From Ceriagrion tenellum (lineage: Eukaryota > Arthropoda > Insecta > Odonata > Coenagrionidae), in the NCBI GenBank assembly GCA_963169105.1, contig OY720640.1, forward strand, positions 60,017,527-60,081,526: a DNA stretch of 64,000 bases, read 5' to 3'. Below the pieces are notes generated by a model. It saw nothing but the letters and a program-made list of their open reading frames with translations, was not told the DNA's origin and did no database searches. Every line of letters begins with the position of its first letter. The stretch's first letter is position 1. The position numbers and the translations under genes were made by a program. Positions 23,306-34,514 of the stretch are shown piece by piece.

Positions 23306-23870
23306 GGTTAGACCCTGTATAAATAATAAAAGACCGCTGTTTATTTATAATATTTTAATGGTTTTCTTCATGTCAAGCGAAGAAATTAATACTTGTAAAT
23401 CATATTAGGATCGTTAAAGGACATGCGTATCGATCTACTGTATATACATTCTGGGATTTTTCTTTCAGCGATGGGTCTTTGGTTATAGGGGGCGGTCCGG
23501 AGAGGGGATAGGGACCGCTTCAGCCTAAGGGAATGTCAGGCGGAAGGCAGGGGATGTCAAGACGTGAAAGGGAAGGAGGAGGAATGGAATCTGGGGAGTT
23601 CTCTCTGGGCTTCCGGTGTGCATTTCCGAATCCATTAGCCTCACTCCCCCTGCACTATTTACGAAGCGAGCCTGACTTAGATGGGACTCCGGTGTGGGAA
23701 AGAACTTCCTCCTTTATCTCGCTGTCTCGTCCAGCACGACTTATTTCCCGCTATCGATCCTCCGAACGCCCTACAGAGCGGCGGTTCTTCGATGTTAAGT
23801 GAAAGGCACTAGCGTGGAAATGAAAGACGCTGGGCTCCATTCTACGTACCGTTAGTTCAGTCAAATTGGA
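23306..23870. other. Unassigned sequence with a GC-rich patch
   Basis: Positions 23480-23820 are GC- and CpG-rich and include an 89-codon frame of low complexity (Gly/Arg/Ser-rich). No domain or splice context supports a gene. Confidence 0.35.
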
Positions 23871-23874
23871 CATA

Positions 23875-24215
23875 GACTCCGAATTATTCATTAATGCGGA
23901 GTTAATAAAAAATAGTGAATTGGATTAGGGAATTTCTCAGTGATCGGAAACAATTATGTAGTAGTTATTGATGGTTTTAGCTGAGATATGCTTGGAGTCA
24001 CATCCGGTGTTCCTCAAGGAAGAGTGATCGGCCCTGTTTTATTCATTATTTGTATTAATGACCTAAGTTCACGGGTTAGCAGTAAATTAAGGTTATTTGC
24101 AGACGATACAGTTATCTACTGTGAAATAAGCGAGGACGCGGACTTAGAAGTTCTGTCATTAGACCTAAACAACGTTCATTACGTGGTGCCAGGAGTGGGG
24201 GCTATTTGGGTGTTT
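23875..24215 (+). pseudogene. LINE family A, internal RT fragment
   Basis: The frame from 23988 reads V-T-S-G-V-P-Q-G-R-V-I-G-P, then I-N-D-L-S-S-R-V-S-S-K and F-A-D-D-T-V-I-Y. These are reverse transcriptase motifs B and C. It closely parallels residues 647-705 of the intact copy at 35.7-38.5 kb. Upstream, V-N-W-I-R-x-F-L-S-D-R-K-Q is readable at 23915-23950 before stops. It lacks a 3' end, so it is an internal fragment rather than a normal 5'-truncated insertion. Confidence 0.85.
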
Positions 24216-24219
24216 TAGC

Positions 24220-25120
24220 TTAATGAAATCGGTATGATTTTATTTGTGGTGTATTGCAGGAGAGAAAAGCTTTGATTATTGCGTACACAGTAGATGTTTA
24301 TGAATTGATTTTTCATTGAACCGTCAAATATGGAATTTTTAAAGTTTTTATTTTATTCTGCAATGCTGGTAATATTTTAATTTTTAAAATGATTAGTTCA
24401 AACGGCTCCGTTCACTACAGGTATGCTTGTTCAAAACGGTCGTCACTAGGTAAGTGCAGGCAGACTGTTAAGTACCTGTCGACAGGTAGCAAAACGTTTC
24501 GCCAACTTTTTGTTTCGTTCGCTAACTTAAGCACTTTGAACCCGCTAAGTCTCCCTGTTTTCTTACACTTGCTGTCCTGCGCCGCATCTCATGCTTTTGG
24601 TGTCTCCTCTATCATGTTCACGAATAGTAAGAATGTAGTTTGGTGTGCTTTTATTTTCTTCGGGGTGTTAATTAATGGGTTATTCCATCGGTTAGTGCGT
24701 CTGTACTTCTCCGAGTGCTGAGTATCGTGTTTTCCTTCGCCTTTGAAGCCGCAGAGCGGATGAATTACATTCTATTTCGCCCCGTTTACTTTTTCCGTTA
24801 GCGTCTCCGTAATTAGTGGACCTCCCGACGGCCTCCTAAATTAATTGATCTGGCCTTCGAAGGACGTCATCACGTTACTCTCGCAGCTAATCCGACTTTT
24901 CTTGATGGCTCCAGTGCTTGCAATATTCGCCAGCTTTTAAAATGAGACCCCTCATTTTTTCAAATGCGCGATTTCAGTGATCTTTCTTCCTCGCTATCTA
25001 TATTGTCTAACAGTTGTATTCATTCTACGTGGAATTTTTCGTTGGATTATGTAATTTCTGGCTCATGAGGCGCATTTTTTGTGTGATAATGTGTTCTCAA
25101 ATCTGTCTGCGTCTTAATAG
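24220..25120. other. Unassigned sequence
   Basis: The longest frame is 110 codons at 24389-24721 with no recognisable domain. It is interrupted neither by splice sites I trust nor by repeats. I do not call it a gene. Confidence 0.35.
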
Positions 25121-25124
25121 CTCT

Positions 25125-25752
25125 TCAGAAATAGTAAAATATCATGCAATTACCTTAACGTCTGTATGTCGTGGGGAACACAAATACAAAATATATACGG
25201 CACGGCATTATAGAAACTTGGTTCTGTTAAGCGTATAATTGGGAGGTCCTCGGATGTAAAAGTAAAAGAGAGACGCTACTCCGCTCTGGTTTGGCCACAT
25301 CTCGAATGCACTGCGAGCATTAGGGACCCTGGCCATAAAGATTTAACCAAGAAAATTAATAAAATACATAGAAAAGCTGCGCGCTTAGTTAAAACCTGCT
25401 ACGAGCGAACATGTAGTGTTTCACAGCTCTTAGAGGGATTAATGTGGGAGCCCTGAGTGACTCGAAGGTTATCACTAGGCTTAGCTTGCTTGAGAAATTC
25501 AGAACTGGTTTGTTACAGAGCGACACAGGGGATATTATCATGACGCCTCACTACGTCTCTAGGTCCGACAGAAGCGATAAATAAGAGATACATTGCCGAA
25601 CGGATAGGTACAAAAACTCGTTCTTTCCGCGCACAATGAACGACCACAATAAAAACTGAGCTCCACTAAATACATTACCATAATACGTTTCACCATTTCG
25701 CCTCCCAAAACCTTACATCTTTACACGGCTGGAGTAGTATGTAGATAGCCAT
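25125..25752 (+). mobile_element. LINE family A, 3' fragment with deleted tail hairpin
   Basis: The C-terminal coding relic begins at the I-T-L region (about 25150), passes through W-G-T-Q-I-Q-N-I-Y-G, and continues to the N-S-F-F-P-R-T-M-N-D-H-N end at 25617-25650. The usual CACGGCTGG 3' UTR follows, but it joins directly to AGTAGTATGTAGATAG. The tail hairpin has therefore been lost in this copy. Confidence 0.85.
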
Positions 25753-25755
25753 AGC

Positions 25756-27760
25756 TGAAGCTATGTCTGCATTGCCGCTGGAGGTGCCCAACTTTCTACG
25801 TTCACGGAAGGCTTCGTTGCAGCAGTGAGTTAATGTATACCCTCCCTCATTCATTTGTGTCTAGTACTACGACGAATAACTTAAACCCAGTTCATATTTT
25901 GGGAAGTTAGTATTCTCATTCTTTTTATCTAAATTGTTCTTAATAATGGACGCCAAATATAATTTTTTCTAATGAAATCAAACCCTTGAAAATCACAGTA
26001 CATTCTATCAGGTGTGTTATAATATTTCCCCTGCATTTGTGAAAAATCTGAAGGATTTTTACTCATTTCCATTTGAACCAGTCTTAACCGGTAGATAATC
26101 GAAAAATAACCATTTTGGAACCGTACATTATGCATTAGTCAGTCATTAGTGAGAAACATAACTATTCACGCTTTTATCGAGGAACTCTCACTTCGTCGCT
26201 CGGGTGACAGAATGACTTAAACACGTTGACTAATTCGCGAAAAAAGGTGGTATTTTTTTCATTGTATATGTTTCTTGGATCCGGAATTCGATTAACGGCG
26301 ATTCAAATTCTTCAACTGTGCTTAATTTTTGCTTTTAAATTTTGTCCCTCATCGCTTCGGTAATGATATCAACATTCAAGGCTATGACAGATGGAATGAT
26401 GCTGGATAGGCGGGAATGTTAGGTTTTATTTCAACGGTGAAGAGAATGAATTAATGAAAATGAATTTATTTTTATAGAACATAAAGATCAGGAAACGAAT
26501 TACAATTAAGTAAATGATGGAAACAACTCTATACACTCTTAATTTTTGTGAGGAATTACTATATGAACACAAAGGAGTTGAGTCCTTCCAATGCACGAAT
26601 AATTACATGATTTAATTGATAATGCTAAAAACATATAATGCAGCTAGGAAAAAATTGTATGGATATCAATAAACAAATAACATAAAAATCAAAAGAAATA
26701 TGTAGAAACCATTACAGACTATCAGTTTAGAAGAAATGTTTTTAGATGTCTGAAGAGAGGCAAGATGTATTTTGGTAATAGCAATTGCGTTGGTGGGTCG
26801 AGGTCTGCTCTTTTAAAAACTGGAGGATTTTTCATCTCTTCCGTTTAATTCTACCTCAATTGGTAGCTAACTCAAATAATGATAAACACATATTTTCCTG
26901 CAATTCTCGTTATTCTTGATTTTTTTATCCAAAATGTTACTAAATTTGTCACAGTTTTTACATCTAGCTCTTACGATTCAATGAGAGCTACATTAATTAG
27001 AATTCGATTCCCAAATATTTTTTAAAAAAACTTACAAACATATGCTGCCATCCCGTCGCTCAAGGTTTTACTAACTTGTTATCTACCCCGTGTGATTTTG
27101 TCTTGACCCCGAAAAATTTTCTGAGCATCTTCAACTTCTTGTCACAAGTGTTTGCTTACTGTCATGCGTCCTGTTGGAGCATGCATAATAGATGTGATTT
27201 CGACACGTCGACTTGAACTTGGAATGAATGCGTCGTCAATTCGTTGCGAATCTCATTATCTACCATCCAAGGACAAACTTCAAATAGGTAGTGGTAATAT
27301 GCTGGACCTGAATTATCGCTCATTGCTTTCTTCTCTCGACCGAATTTTTTTTACGAATGGAATGCAAAGTCACTTCATATTTAGTCAGTTGAATTGTAAA
27401 CACCTATAATGAGCTGGGCCCGTAACCATGTGATTGATATGGGTGTCAAAGATCAGAGCGACGGCGAGCTGTTTTTATTGGAGGTGTTTGACGTCAGTGG
27501 TGTTAAGTATGGCTTGGAATATGATTTCCACATCGAGTTCCACGTTCAAGTTTCCTAGAGTACGTGATTGATTTAAAGATAGAGCATTTCTCAGTTTATC
27601 GCCTCAATACTGTGCGATAATTTGTATCACTGCGGAACGACGGGGTTTTGCTTCGATTCCGAGATGTGACTCTTTTGTGCGGAAAATTATTTCGTCAAAA
27701 ATGGCATCGTTTATGATAAAAAGTAATTATTCCTGAGTTGGGATCATCACCAGCAGTCAA
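25756..27760. other. Unassigned AT-rich sequence
   Basis: No gene, RNA or repeat is recognised across about 2 kb. Frames of 68-89 codons are not supported by motifs. Confidence 0.4.
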
Positions 27761-27859
27761 CTATACGAAGGTTGGTTTGCTGCAGCACTCATAGCTCCTC
27801 TAGCCGCTTCATTCCTACTAATTTCGTCACTCTTCCTGTTTGGATTCTCCCGATGCATT

Positions 27860-28085
27860 CCATTCATGTTCTTCCTCTTCTCATGTATTTATCCTTCCAT
27901 TTCCAGAATTCCTATCCTCTCTCATGCTTCCCCAGTGGGGAGAACCCTGGGGAAGCGTGGGAGAGGATAGGAATTCCGGACGAAATAAGGAGAGGAAGAC
28001 GATGTGAGGATTTTAAGAGGTCTCTAACTGCGATTCACTCATAGGAGGGAAAGTAGAACGATATGCTAACAATTAGGAAGTTAGG
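27860..28085. repeat. Hairpin-forming dispersed repeat
   Basis: Positions 27903-27935 and 27947-27979 are inverted (30 of 33 bases pair) around an 11-nt loop. The right flank, from GAAATAAGGAGAGGAAGACG to GATATGCTAAC, recurs in diverged form at 53065-53160. It is therefore a dispersed repeat. It may be a LINE coding relic, but I cannot name it. Confidence 0.5.
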
Positions 28086-28534
28086 ATAAGTACTGTTCAA
28101 AAATCTACCCATTAGCTGGTAAAATTATGAAATGAATATGATTTATAACGTCTACGAAGCGCTTGATGAGAAGCATTGAAGCCGTTGAAATGTTTTCATT
28201 CCTCTCTGTCCGTCGAGCTTGGCTGAAGGACAACAATTCTAAAGTCGCGGCGTCGGCACTCTGCCCTCTGGTTTTTGGTCCAGCGCTCAAGAGATCCTTA
28301 ACCCTAAAGAGGGTGTCTCAGAATTCAGAACTTGACCGTAGCGTCTCATTTCGTGCAGCAGGAACACGAGACCACCATCTCTGTTTTCTTTCTTAGATTC
28401 GCCCTTTTTCTTTCTCTTTTTGTACATTCTGTCCCCTTTTGCCACACTTCTGCTACCGCTCGGTAACACTCTTGGCCTCCTCTTATCCCCTCTTCCAACA
28501 AATCTCCGATCCCGCCACCGAAACGGCCGCCAGT

Positions 28535-28640
28535 GGACGAATTAGTGGTACAGAGATGCTACTTCGCTCTAGTCTGGCCCCATCTTGAGTGTGTTGCCAG
28601 CAATTTGAACTCAGGGGGAAAAGATTTAGTGCGCGAAGGA
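28535..28640 (+). pseudogene. LINE family A, small internal fragment
   Basis: Translation reads R-C-Y-F-A-L-V-W-P-H-L-E-C, then K-D-L-V-R-E in a shifted frame. This matches residues 797-823 of the intact LINE A ORF. It sits just upstream of a longer copy that contains the same region again, so there is a local rearrangement or two insertions. Confidence 0.6.
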
Positions 28641-28674
28641 AAAAAAATTCCAGATTATTCCGAACACACGCACA

Positions 28675-29285
28675 CACCCACAAAACATGTGCGGCACAGA
28701 TTTTAAGAAAGTAGGTTTTGTGAGGCGTATAATAGGAAGGTCCTCGGATGAAAAAGTAAAAGAGAGATGCTACTTCGCTCTGGTTTTACCACAACTCGAA
28801 TACGGCGCGAGCCTTTGGGACCCTATTCATAAAGATTTAGCCAAAAAATAATAAATTACCATTAAAAGTTGCACGCTTCGTTAAAAACTGCTACGAGTGA
28901 ATATATAATGTTTCATTACTTTAGAGGGATTAAAATGGGATCCCCTATAGACTCGGAGGCTACTCACTAGGCTAAGCTTGCTTGAGATAACTTAGAACTG
29001 GTGTGTTTCAGAGTGACACAGAGAATATTACTATGACGCCTCACAACATCTCTAGGTCTGAAAGAAGCGATAAAATAAGAGAGAGACTGCCAAAAAGATA
29101 GGAACAAAAACTCGTTCTTTCCCTGCTCAATAAGCGACTACAATACAAACTGAGCTCTGCTAAATACACTCCCATAATATACGTCTCCATTTCACCTCCC
29201 AAAACCTTGTCCTTAACATCTTTACACGGCTGGTGTCCTTGCCACAAGCCCATGTGGCGGCTTGCAGGGTAGTATGTAGGTAGAA
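28675..29285 (+). mobile_element. LINE family A, 3' fragment
   Basis: It begins in the N-M-C-G-T-D-F-K-K-V-G-F-V-R-R-I-I-G-R region at about 28683. It continues with R-C-Y-F-A-L-V and stops before the D-P-L-D-S-E-A-T-like segment, and ends with the CACCTCCCAAAA 3' UTR. The terminal hairpin is shortened (GCCACAAGCC...GGCTTGCAGGG) and is followed by AGTATGTAGGTAG. Confidence 0.85.
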
Positions 29286-29289
29286 TATA

Positions 29290-30300
29290 ATACTATAGGG
29301 AGTAAAACATGACCCTAAGACTTTTTTCTTTGAAATTTATAAAAAAGGGTCATATTATTTACGTAATTTTTCAACCTGATCTATTTTTAATTTCCGCATA
29401 ATAATTACCCTCTTTATTTGCACACTATAGCATCAGAGCATGACCACCGTATTAATACGCAATCCAGCGTAATTAGATAGACGGGAAGTGAAACAATGCC
29501 GAATCATTCCGAATAAAGTTCAACGCAGAATACAGGGTGTTTAAGGGGTCTATTTTAATGTTTATACATAGTTGCTGAATTCTGTATAAATATTTGCGTT
29601 AATGAGCATCGGAGCATTTTCATAATGAAGGAAGGGCCCTTTTTGTCCTATGGGTTGTCTTGTTTCACTGATTTACTGTCGATATATTAAACGTGTATTT
29701 TTACCTTTGTTTTTTTATATTATGTAAGTGGAAAATTGCCTTTACTTTTATTCATTATGATATGAAACCTAAAATCTCGACTTCTTTTTTACCTGAAATT
29801 CATTTTCCTTCAGTAGGAGTTATATCCTGGATCTCGGAAAAATAAAAGATCGTTTTTGCTTCATCGTCAGCGTGTCGAAGTTATTGACTTGCCTCTTATG
29901 GGCATATGTGAGTTTACAGTATTTACCAGGAGTTTCTAATTCATATCTAATGTTATGTTTCATCATATTTACTCACAGAAATCAGTAACCCTTTAATACT
30001 TCTTTCAAAAGATAGTATATTTATTATTTCAATACTTCTTATTATATTTTCTGTGGATTATTTTACCTTCATTAGGTTATTAAAGTACTCTTATGAATGA
30101 TTCTCATTTTTCTCGTTACCAAGTTATTTATTTTGCTGCAAATTCATTGTTACTCTGCAGAAGAAAATGTATATAACTGTGAAACGTTGGTGATGAGAGA
30201 GTTCCTTGACCTTTCTACTCCATTCTTTCCCCTAAACCTTGGTGTAATCAGCTGAATGAAATGGATTCCGTATGATTTCCCATCCCCATTCTAGCTCTGT
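29290..30300. other. Unassigned AT-rich sequence
   Basis: No gene or named repeat is recognised. Confidence 0.4.
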
Positions 30301-30304
30301 TTTT

Positions 30305-30360
30305 TTGAGCTCCCCCTGCCTATCGCCTTTGCGGCGGCCAGCAGGGTAGTACTTGGAGGT
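30305..30360 (+). mobile_element. LINE 3' tail remnant
   Basis: Only the 3' hairpin survives: outer stem CCCTGC/GCAGGG, inner stem CGCC/GGCG, followed by TAGTACTTGGAGG. The stem pairing is perfect even though the rest of the element is absent. Confidence 0.6.
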
Positions 30361-30520
30361 ATCCTCCAACCATCGACAGCGCGCCTCTCTCAAGATATCC
30401 TTCTTCACCCCTCCATCTTTTCATATCTCCTCCCCTCTCTCAGCTTCATGCTCCCACGCCACCCACCTCATCTCATGTGGCCAAGTCCTGCGACTTTATT
30501 TATTTATAGTTCTCTCCGTG
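30355..30520 (-). pseudogene. Possible RTE-like LINE fragment
   Basis: The minus strand gives a weak run similar to the K-R-W-R-x-E-x-x-x-L-E-R segment of the RTE relic at 18400-18715, with frameshifts. The C-rich strand composition matches the other RTE pieces. This call is tentative. Confidence 0.3.
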
Positions 30521-31336
30521 AGGAAGAGGAGTTCTTGGGTGCCACACTTCCCTTCCTCCTCCTCGCTCGCTGATTCCCCCTCCCACTTCCTCCCCCACCC
30601 TTCACCCTCCACTCCCCCGCATATTTCATCCGAATATCCTCACAGAAGTCGGGTTCGCGTGCAGGAGCGCCGCGTGTTGTACGTGCTCGTCGTTAACGTG
30701 TGTTATCTTCACATTTATGTATGACGAAGTTTCGGTACTGCTTTTTCCACTTTCATGGTTTTGCTACTGAGTAACTCGAATGATGTACCCGATGCTGTTT
30801 CATTAGTTTAGTAACTCACAGTCGCAAGCCGATTGTTAATTTCACTATGCTAAGTTGCAGCTGTCGCTGGTTGCGCAAGTGTCCGTCGGCAAGTAAAACT
30901 AACCCGCCCATTGGGGTATACTGGTGTAATAAATTGTATTTTATATTGACTGTTCCTTTTTTTTGAAGAACGGAAACTTCAAAACGTTCGTTAAAAACTC
31001 CACGCTATTCATTGAAATCATCAAAAGAGGTAAGGTGACCAAGGATGATATTCTTGTAAGCTTTGATGTGGTTTTCCTTTTTACCAATATACCTACGGAT
31101 GAAGCGGTAGAAATCATCAAGTCTCTCACATCCAACGAGACTCCCAGAAGACGTCCCAAAAATGGTCGAATTTTGCCTAAATAACTCACATTTCCTGTGG
31201 AATAAAATCTTCTACAAACAGAAATTTGGAGCTGCAATGGGTTCTCCTCTTTCTCCCGTGATAGCTAACCTATTCATGGAGGTTTTAGAACAAAAAGCGC
31301 TGCAATCTTAAAAATCAAAAACTATTCGTAAGATAC

Positions 31337-31657
31337 GTGGATGATACTTTCGCTATCTGGCCTCATGGAAGAGAAGAGCTGAAAAAGTTCCTGCAACATC
31401 TAAATGGACAAGGCAACTCTATTAAATTCTCAATGGAAATAGGAAAGCACAACCGCCTTCCATTCTTAGACGTTATGGTCCAGAAAAAAGAAGATGGGAC
31501 ATTTGGTCATTCTGTGTACCGAAAAAGTACCCACACTGATCGCTACCTACATGCCACATCGCACCACCACCCTCAACAGAAAGCCTCAGTCATGAGAACG
31601 CTGTATCATCGAGCTTTTATGATCTCTGACGCCGATTCCATCGCCGGCGAAAAGTAG
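31337..31657 (+). pseudogene. Penelope-like RT catalytic segment
   Basis: This is the longest surviving open piece of the Penelope-like RT. It begins just before the catalytic Y-V-D-D box and covers the thumb-proximal L-P-F-L-D-V motif and the Y-R-K-x-T-H-T-D signature. It ends at a stop after I-A-G-E-K, where related proteins continue. It is part of the element at 30949-32450 and is not an independent gene. Confidence 0.85.
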
Positions 31658-31939
31658 CACTTATTAAGAGCATTTGAGAAAAATGGTTTCCGACGTGACT
31701 ACATCTTAAAAACTGCACGGAAAGAAGAAAGAAATTCTCTCGGGGTCCGAAATAAAAATCCCACTGACCCGACAGAAAACAGAGAGAAACCAAAGGCATA
31801 TGCCACTCTCCCTTATGTGTCTGGAACTACGGAGAAAATCTTCCGAGTTCTATCGAGGTACAGCATAGTTAGCAGATTCACATGCACAACGAAGACGGGA
31901 CGTACTTCTGAAAACCAAAGACCCGCTTCCACGGAACCT

Positions 31940-32210
31940 CTACTGAGGAATATATGAAGTTTTGTGCAGCTGTGGATAACCAAATGTAGGCCAGACATGC
32001 AGAGCCCTAAAAATACGCCTCCAAGAGCATCAACGGGCAATTAAAAATAATAATTACCGAATTTCTGCTATAGCCGAACACCATCTTAGCGGCCCCACTC
32101 ATAATTTCAACTTTGAGGAGACAAAATTAATAGCTAGGGAAATACGCTATTACCCAAGATTAATCAGGGAGGCTATAGAAATTGCGAAGAGACCGGAGAA
32201 CGTCAACTGA
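31940..32210 (+). pseudogene. Penelope-like GIY-YIG endonuclease segment
   Basis: The frame reads G-I-Y-E-V-L-C-S-C-G, a TAA stop, then N-V-G-Q-T-C-R-A-L and R-L-Q-E-H, and further A-E-H-H-L-S-G-P-T-H. The two halves are in the same frame and separated by the single stop. The usual Y of the Y-(I/V)-G motif is N here. The downstream E-E-T-K-L-I-A-R-E region is clean to the terminal stop after E-N-V-N. The endonuclease makes the target nick in complete Penelope elements. Confidence 0.88.
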
Positions 32211-32467
32211 GAAGACGGCTACAAGCTGAGTAGCAGTCTAAAACGAATTTTTTCAAATTTTAATTCCGGCAACAATGGGAGTCCAGACTCATATATATAA
32301 AGACGAGCGAGACTAAGAAGTCAGTACAGATAACCTGATGAAGTTGGCAGGAGGACCAGCGAAATATTGTTGTTTTCTTAAAACATACATCGCGGAATGA
32401 ATCCCGAAAAAGGGAACAGTCAACACTGCATCCGCGGAAGCCTACGAGCTAATTGTATTTTATATTG

Positions 32468-32730
32468 GCGGCCACGTGGTGGAAATGATTGCGAAGACCT
32501 ATATCGATACAGCTTCTGATACATCGAATTGAACGACCCAGGTATATCCCTGGACTGCTCTTTAATATGGAGCCAATTTTAGCATACTAAATGGGCTTCA
32601 TTGCGGTGTTGATTATTATTATTTAAAGATCGGTTTTAGGCGAGGTTTAGATCTGATGGAGAGGTTTAGGCTGGTTTTTAAATGGAGGTCAGGGAAATTC
32701 TCTAAACTTTCACTTGTGCTGGGCCTCGTC
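32468..32730. other. Unassigned sequence right of the Penelope-like element
   Basis: No gene or repeat is recognised. Confidence 0.4.
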
Positions 32731-32734
32731 CAAC

Positions 32735-32960
32735 GATAGTATTTCTTCTTCATCGAAAGTTCTACTCGTCTTCATCCCGTTCATGAAACCTTGTCTCTTT
32801 TTTTTCTCTTAATCCACTCAACCAACATCCTTCCTTCTCGTGATCCCTTAAGCAACCCATCGCCCCTAATATCCTTCTCCAACCATCTGTCTCTTCTTGA
32901 TCTCATCCAGAAATTTCCTATCTATACTCACTATCCACTCCCGCTTATCTCGTCTTTCCT
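32735..32960 (-). pseudogene. RTE-like LINE fragment
   Basis: The plus strand closely parallels 18430-18590: the CCGTTCATGAAACCT, CCCAACATCCTTCC-like and CCCATCGCCCCT blocks occur in the same order. On the minus strand this is the G-R-M and G-F-M-N-G-M part of the RTE C-terminus. It is frameshifted and short. Confidence 0.6.
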
Positions 32961-33495
32961 TCTCAGCGTCCAAGCGTCTGCCCTGTGTAATGGTACTACT
33001 ACAACCCGTACATAGCTATTCACCATTTGGTGCTGGTGTTATTTCGTATGGGTTCTGGCCACGGCTTTTGAAATGGGCTCTGGCTTTGGGCTCAGAAAAG
33101 ATTTTTTTCCAATGTCGTTTTCGCCCGATCGATAAGAGATCATTCTTACTGCCAATGACTTTTTTTGCCGCGTTTGTCGACAGGTAATGTTGCTAATTTC
33201 TTGATTTTTATCCCTAATTCTTGTTTCTCAATGCAACGTAAAACTTACTGCAGGTTTCGCATGCTCCCTGCGTACTCTTGTATTTCTATTCGTTTGTGTT
33301 GTGAGGAAAATCAGTAATAAAACTAGTTTCTGTAACTTTGGTCGCATACATATAGTGTGGTTCACGTTGGGGTAATTTTTCCTCCTCACAAGTGTTTTCG
33401 GGCTTTTGAAAGTTCATTAATAGTCGGTGTTTCGTTCACTTTATTATGATACATTGTTGTGCGTGGTGGTGAATACACCCCCCATACCGTACACC
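32961..33495. other. Unassigned sequence
   Basis: No gene is recognised; a 96-codon frame at 32897-33187 overlaps the RTE relic and lacks motifs. Confidence 0.35.
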
Positions 33496-33499
33496 CTTC

Positions 33500-34027
33500 A
33501 TCTACATCTACAAAATACTGTGCAAGCCACCACTAGGGTGTGCGGCACGGGGTGATTCCACTCCAGGTATGTAATCCTCATCCCAGCTAAACTCAGAACC
33601 GCGCATGTTCCCCCGTAATGCCAGGCGCTGGCCAAAAGCAGTCAAGACAACAGTGCGCGGTCAGACCAGAAACTAGGAGGGTGACGCACAGACGAATATG
33701 CTACCATGCAGTTCACTACCTAAGATACGACTAGTGGTTATTAGCACTGCGAAAGATAAATAGTTCTACAATGTCATGTGAGAAGAATATCATGCCGGAA
33801 ATAGCATGCGAGGTTAGTAACTAATGATGATGTTAGGATATCTAGCACACGTGCAAAAACCTATTTTACCTAGTCAGGGGGAAAGTATCCTAGAACTTAT
33901 CCATCGCAACTATTATGGTCCCTTATCGTACGTGGAAATAATGACATTTTAAATCTATCGGTTCTGCAGTCTATTTCCTTAATCTTATGCCTGCGATCGT
34001 TTCTACCATTTTAACTTGGCTCTAGCA
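33500..34027 (-). mobile_element. LINE family B-like 3' fragment
   Basis: The minus strand reads H-K-I-K-E-I-D-C-R-T-D-R-F-K-M-S-L-F-P-R-T-I-R-D-H-N-S-C-D from about 34000 down to 33900, the canonical end of this LINE protein. A 3' UTR of about 370 bp follows, then a hairpin-and-GTAGATG tail at 33499-33545. It is 5'-truncated after about 35 codons. Confidence 0.8.
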
Positions 34028-34029
34028 AA

Positions 34030-34512
34030 CCCTTGAGGTGGGTGGCAGGGTATTTTGGATATTTTAATGTAAGGTATGCTTGTGTTTCTCATGTTATACT
34101 CGCTATACAACCCGCTCGTAAATTTATTTTCCTTTTCCTCCGGGAAGTGAGAGCGCATCGTTTAATGCGTGCTCTGAGAGCCTTCTTGCGCACGCGTGCG
34201 TGTCCAGCGCCCGCTCACGAGGATGATGAGGGGCGGGAGGAGAAACTCCCACCCGCTATACCCCTCATTCTCCTCCCTCCGCCCCCCGCCTCCTCCCGCC
34301 TCCTTGCTTGACTCACCGGAAAGCCTTGCCACGGTCGTCCTCCTGGCTTCCGTCTTAGCATCGGAGTCAACACTCTCGCCTCCCCGCTCCCTCTCCAAGC
34401 GCCGTTGCGCCTCTTTCTCTTATCTCACGACGGTCGAGGCGGGAGAACCGCTGCTGGATAGGGAATTGCCGCGGAACGCCTCGAAGCGAGTGAAACGTCT
34501 TACTGGAAGATT
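34030..34512. other. GC- and CpG-rich patch
   Basis: Positions 34145-34500 are strikingly GC- and CpG-rich compared with the flanks (for example GCGCACGCGTGCG at 34189). Frames of 92-140 codons on both strands follow from the stop-poor composition. No domain is recognised. It could be an unmethylated regulatory patch or an unidentified repeat. Confidence 0.4.
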
Positions 34513-34514
34513 AT

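Larger units (their letters stand above)
30949..32450 (+). mobile_element. Penelope-like retroelement, 5'-truncated, with target duplication
   Basis: This is a Penelope-like element (reverse transcriptase plus GIY-YIG endonuclease). RT motif A reads S-F-D-V-V-F-L-F-T-N-I-P (31060), motif B A-A-M-G-S-P-L-S-P-V-I-A-N-L-F-M-E (31233), motif C R-Y-V-D-D (31333), then L-P-F-L-D-V-M and H-S-V-Y-R-K-S-T-H-T-D. The GIY-YIG part follows: G-I-Y-E-V-L-C-S-C-G at about 31950, an in-frame TAA, then N-V-G-Q-T. Frameshifts near 31150 and 31310 break the RT. The 17-bp string AATTGTATTTTATATTG occurs at 30932-30948 and 32451-32467, a clear target-site duplication. The RT N-terminal part is missing. Confidence 0.93.

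Noticed and set aside
24447..24456. GTAAGT splice donor after an open frame
   Set aside because: The preceding frame has no recognised coding content and there is no paired acceptor or exon.
24389..24721. 110-codon frame downstream of an RT fragment
   Set aside because: It has no similarity to the LINE protein or any family I recognise.
30963..31184. Treating the first Penelope frame as a complete small gene
   Set aside because: It is only RT motif A with a frameshift; the rest of the RT continues in other frames.
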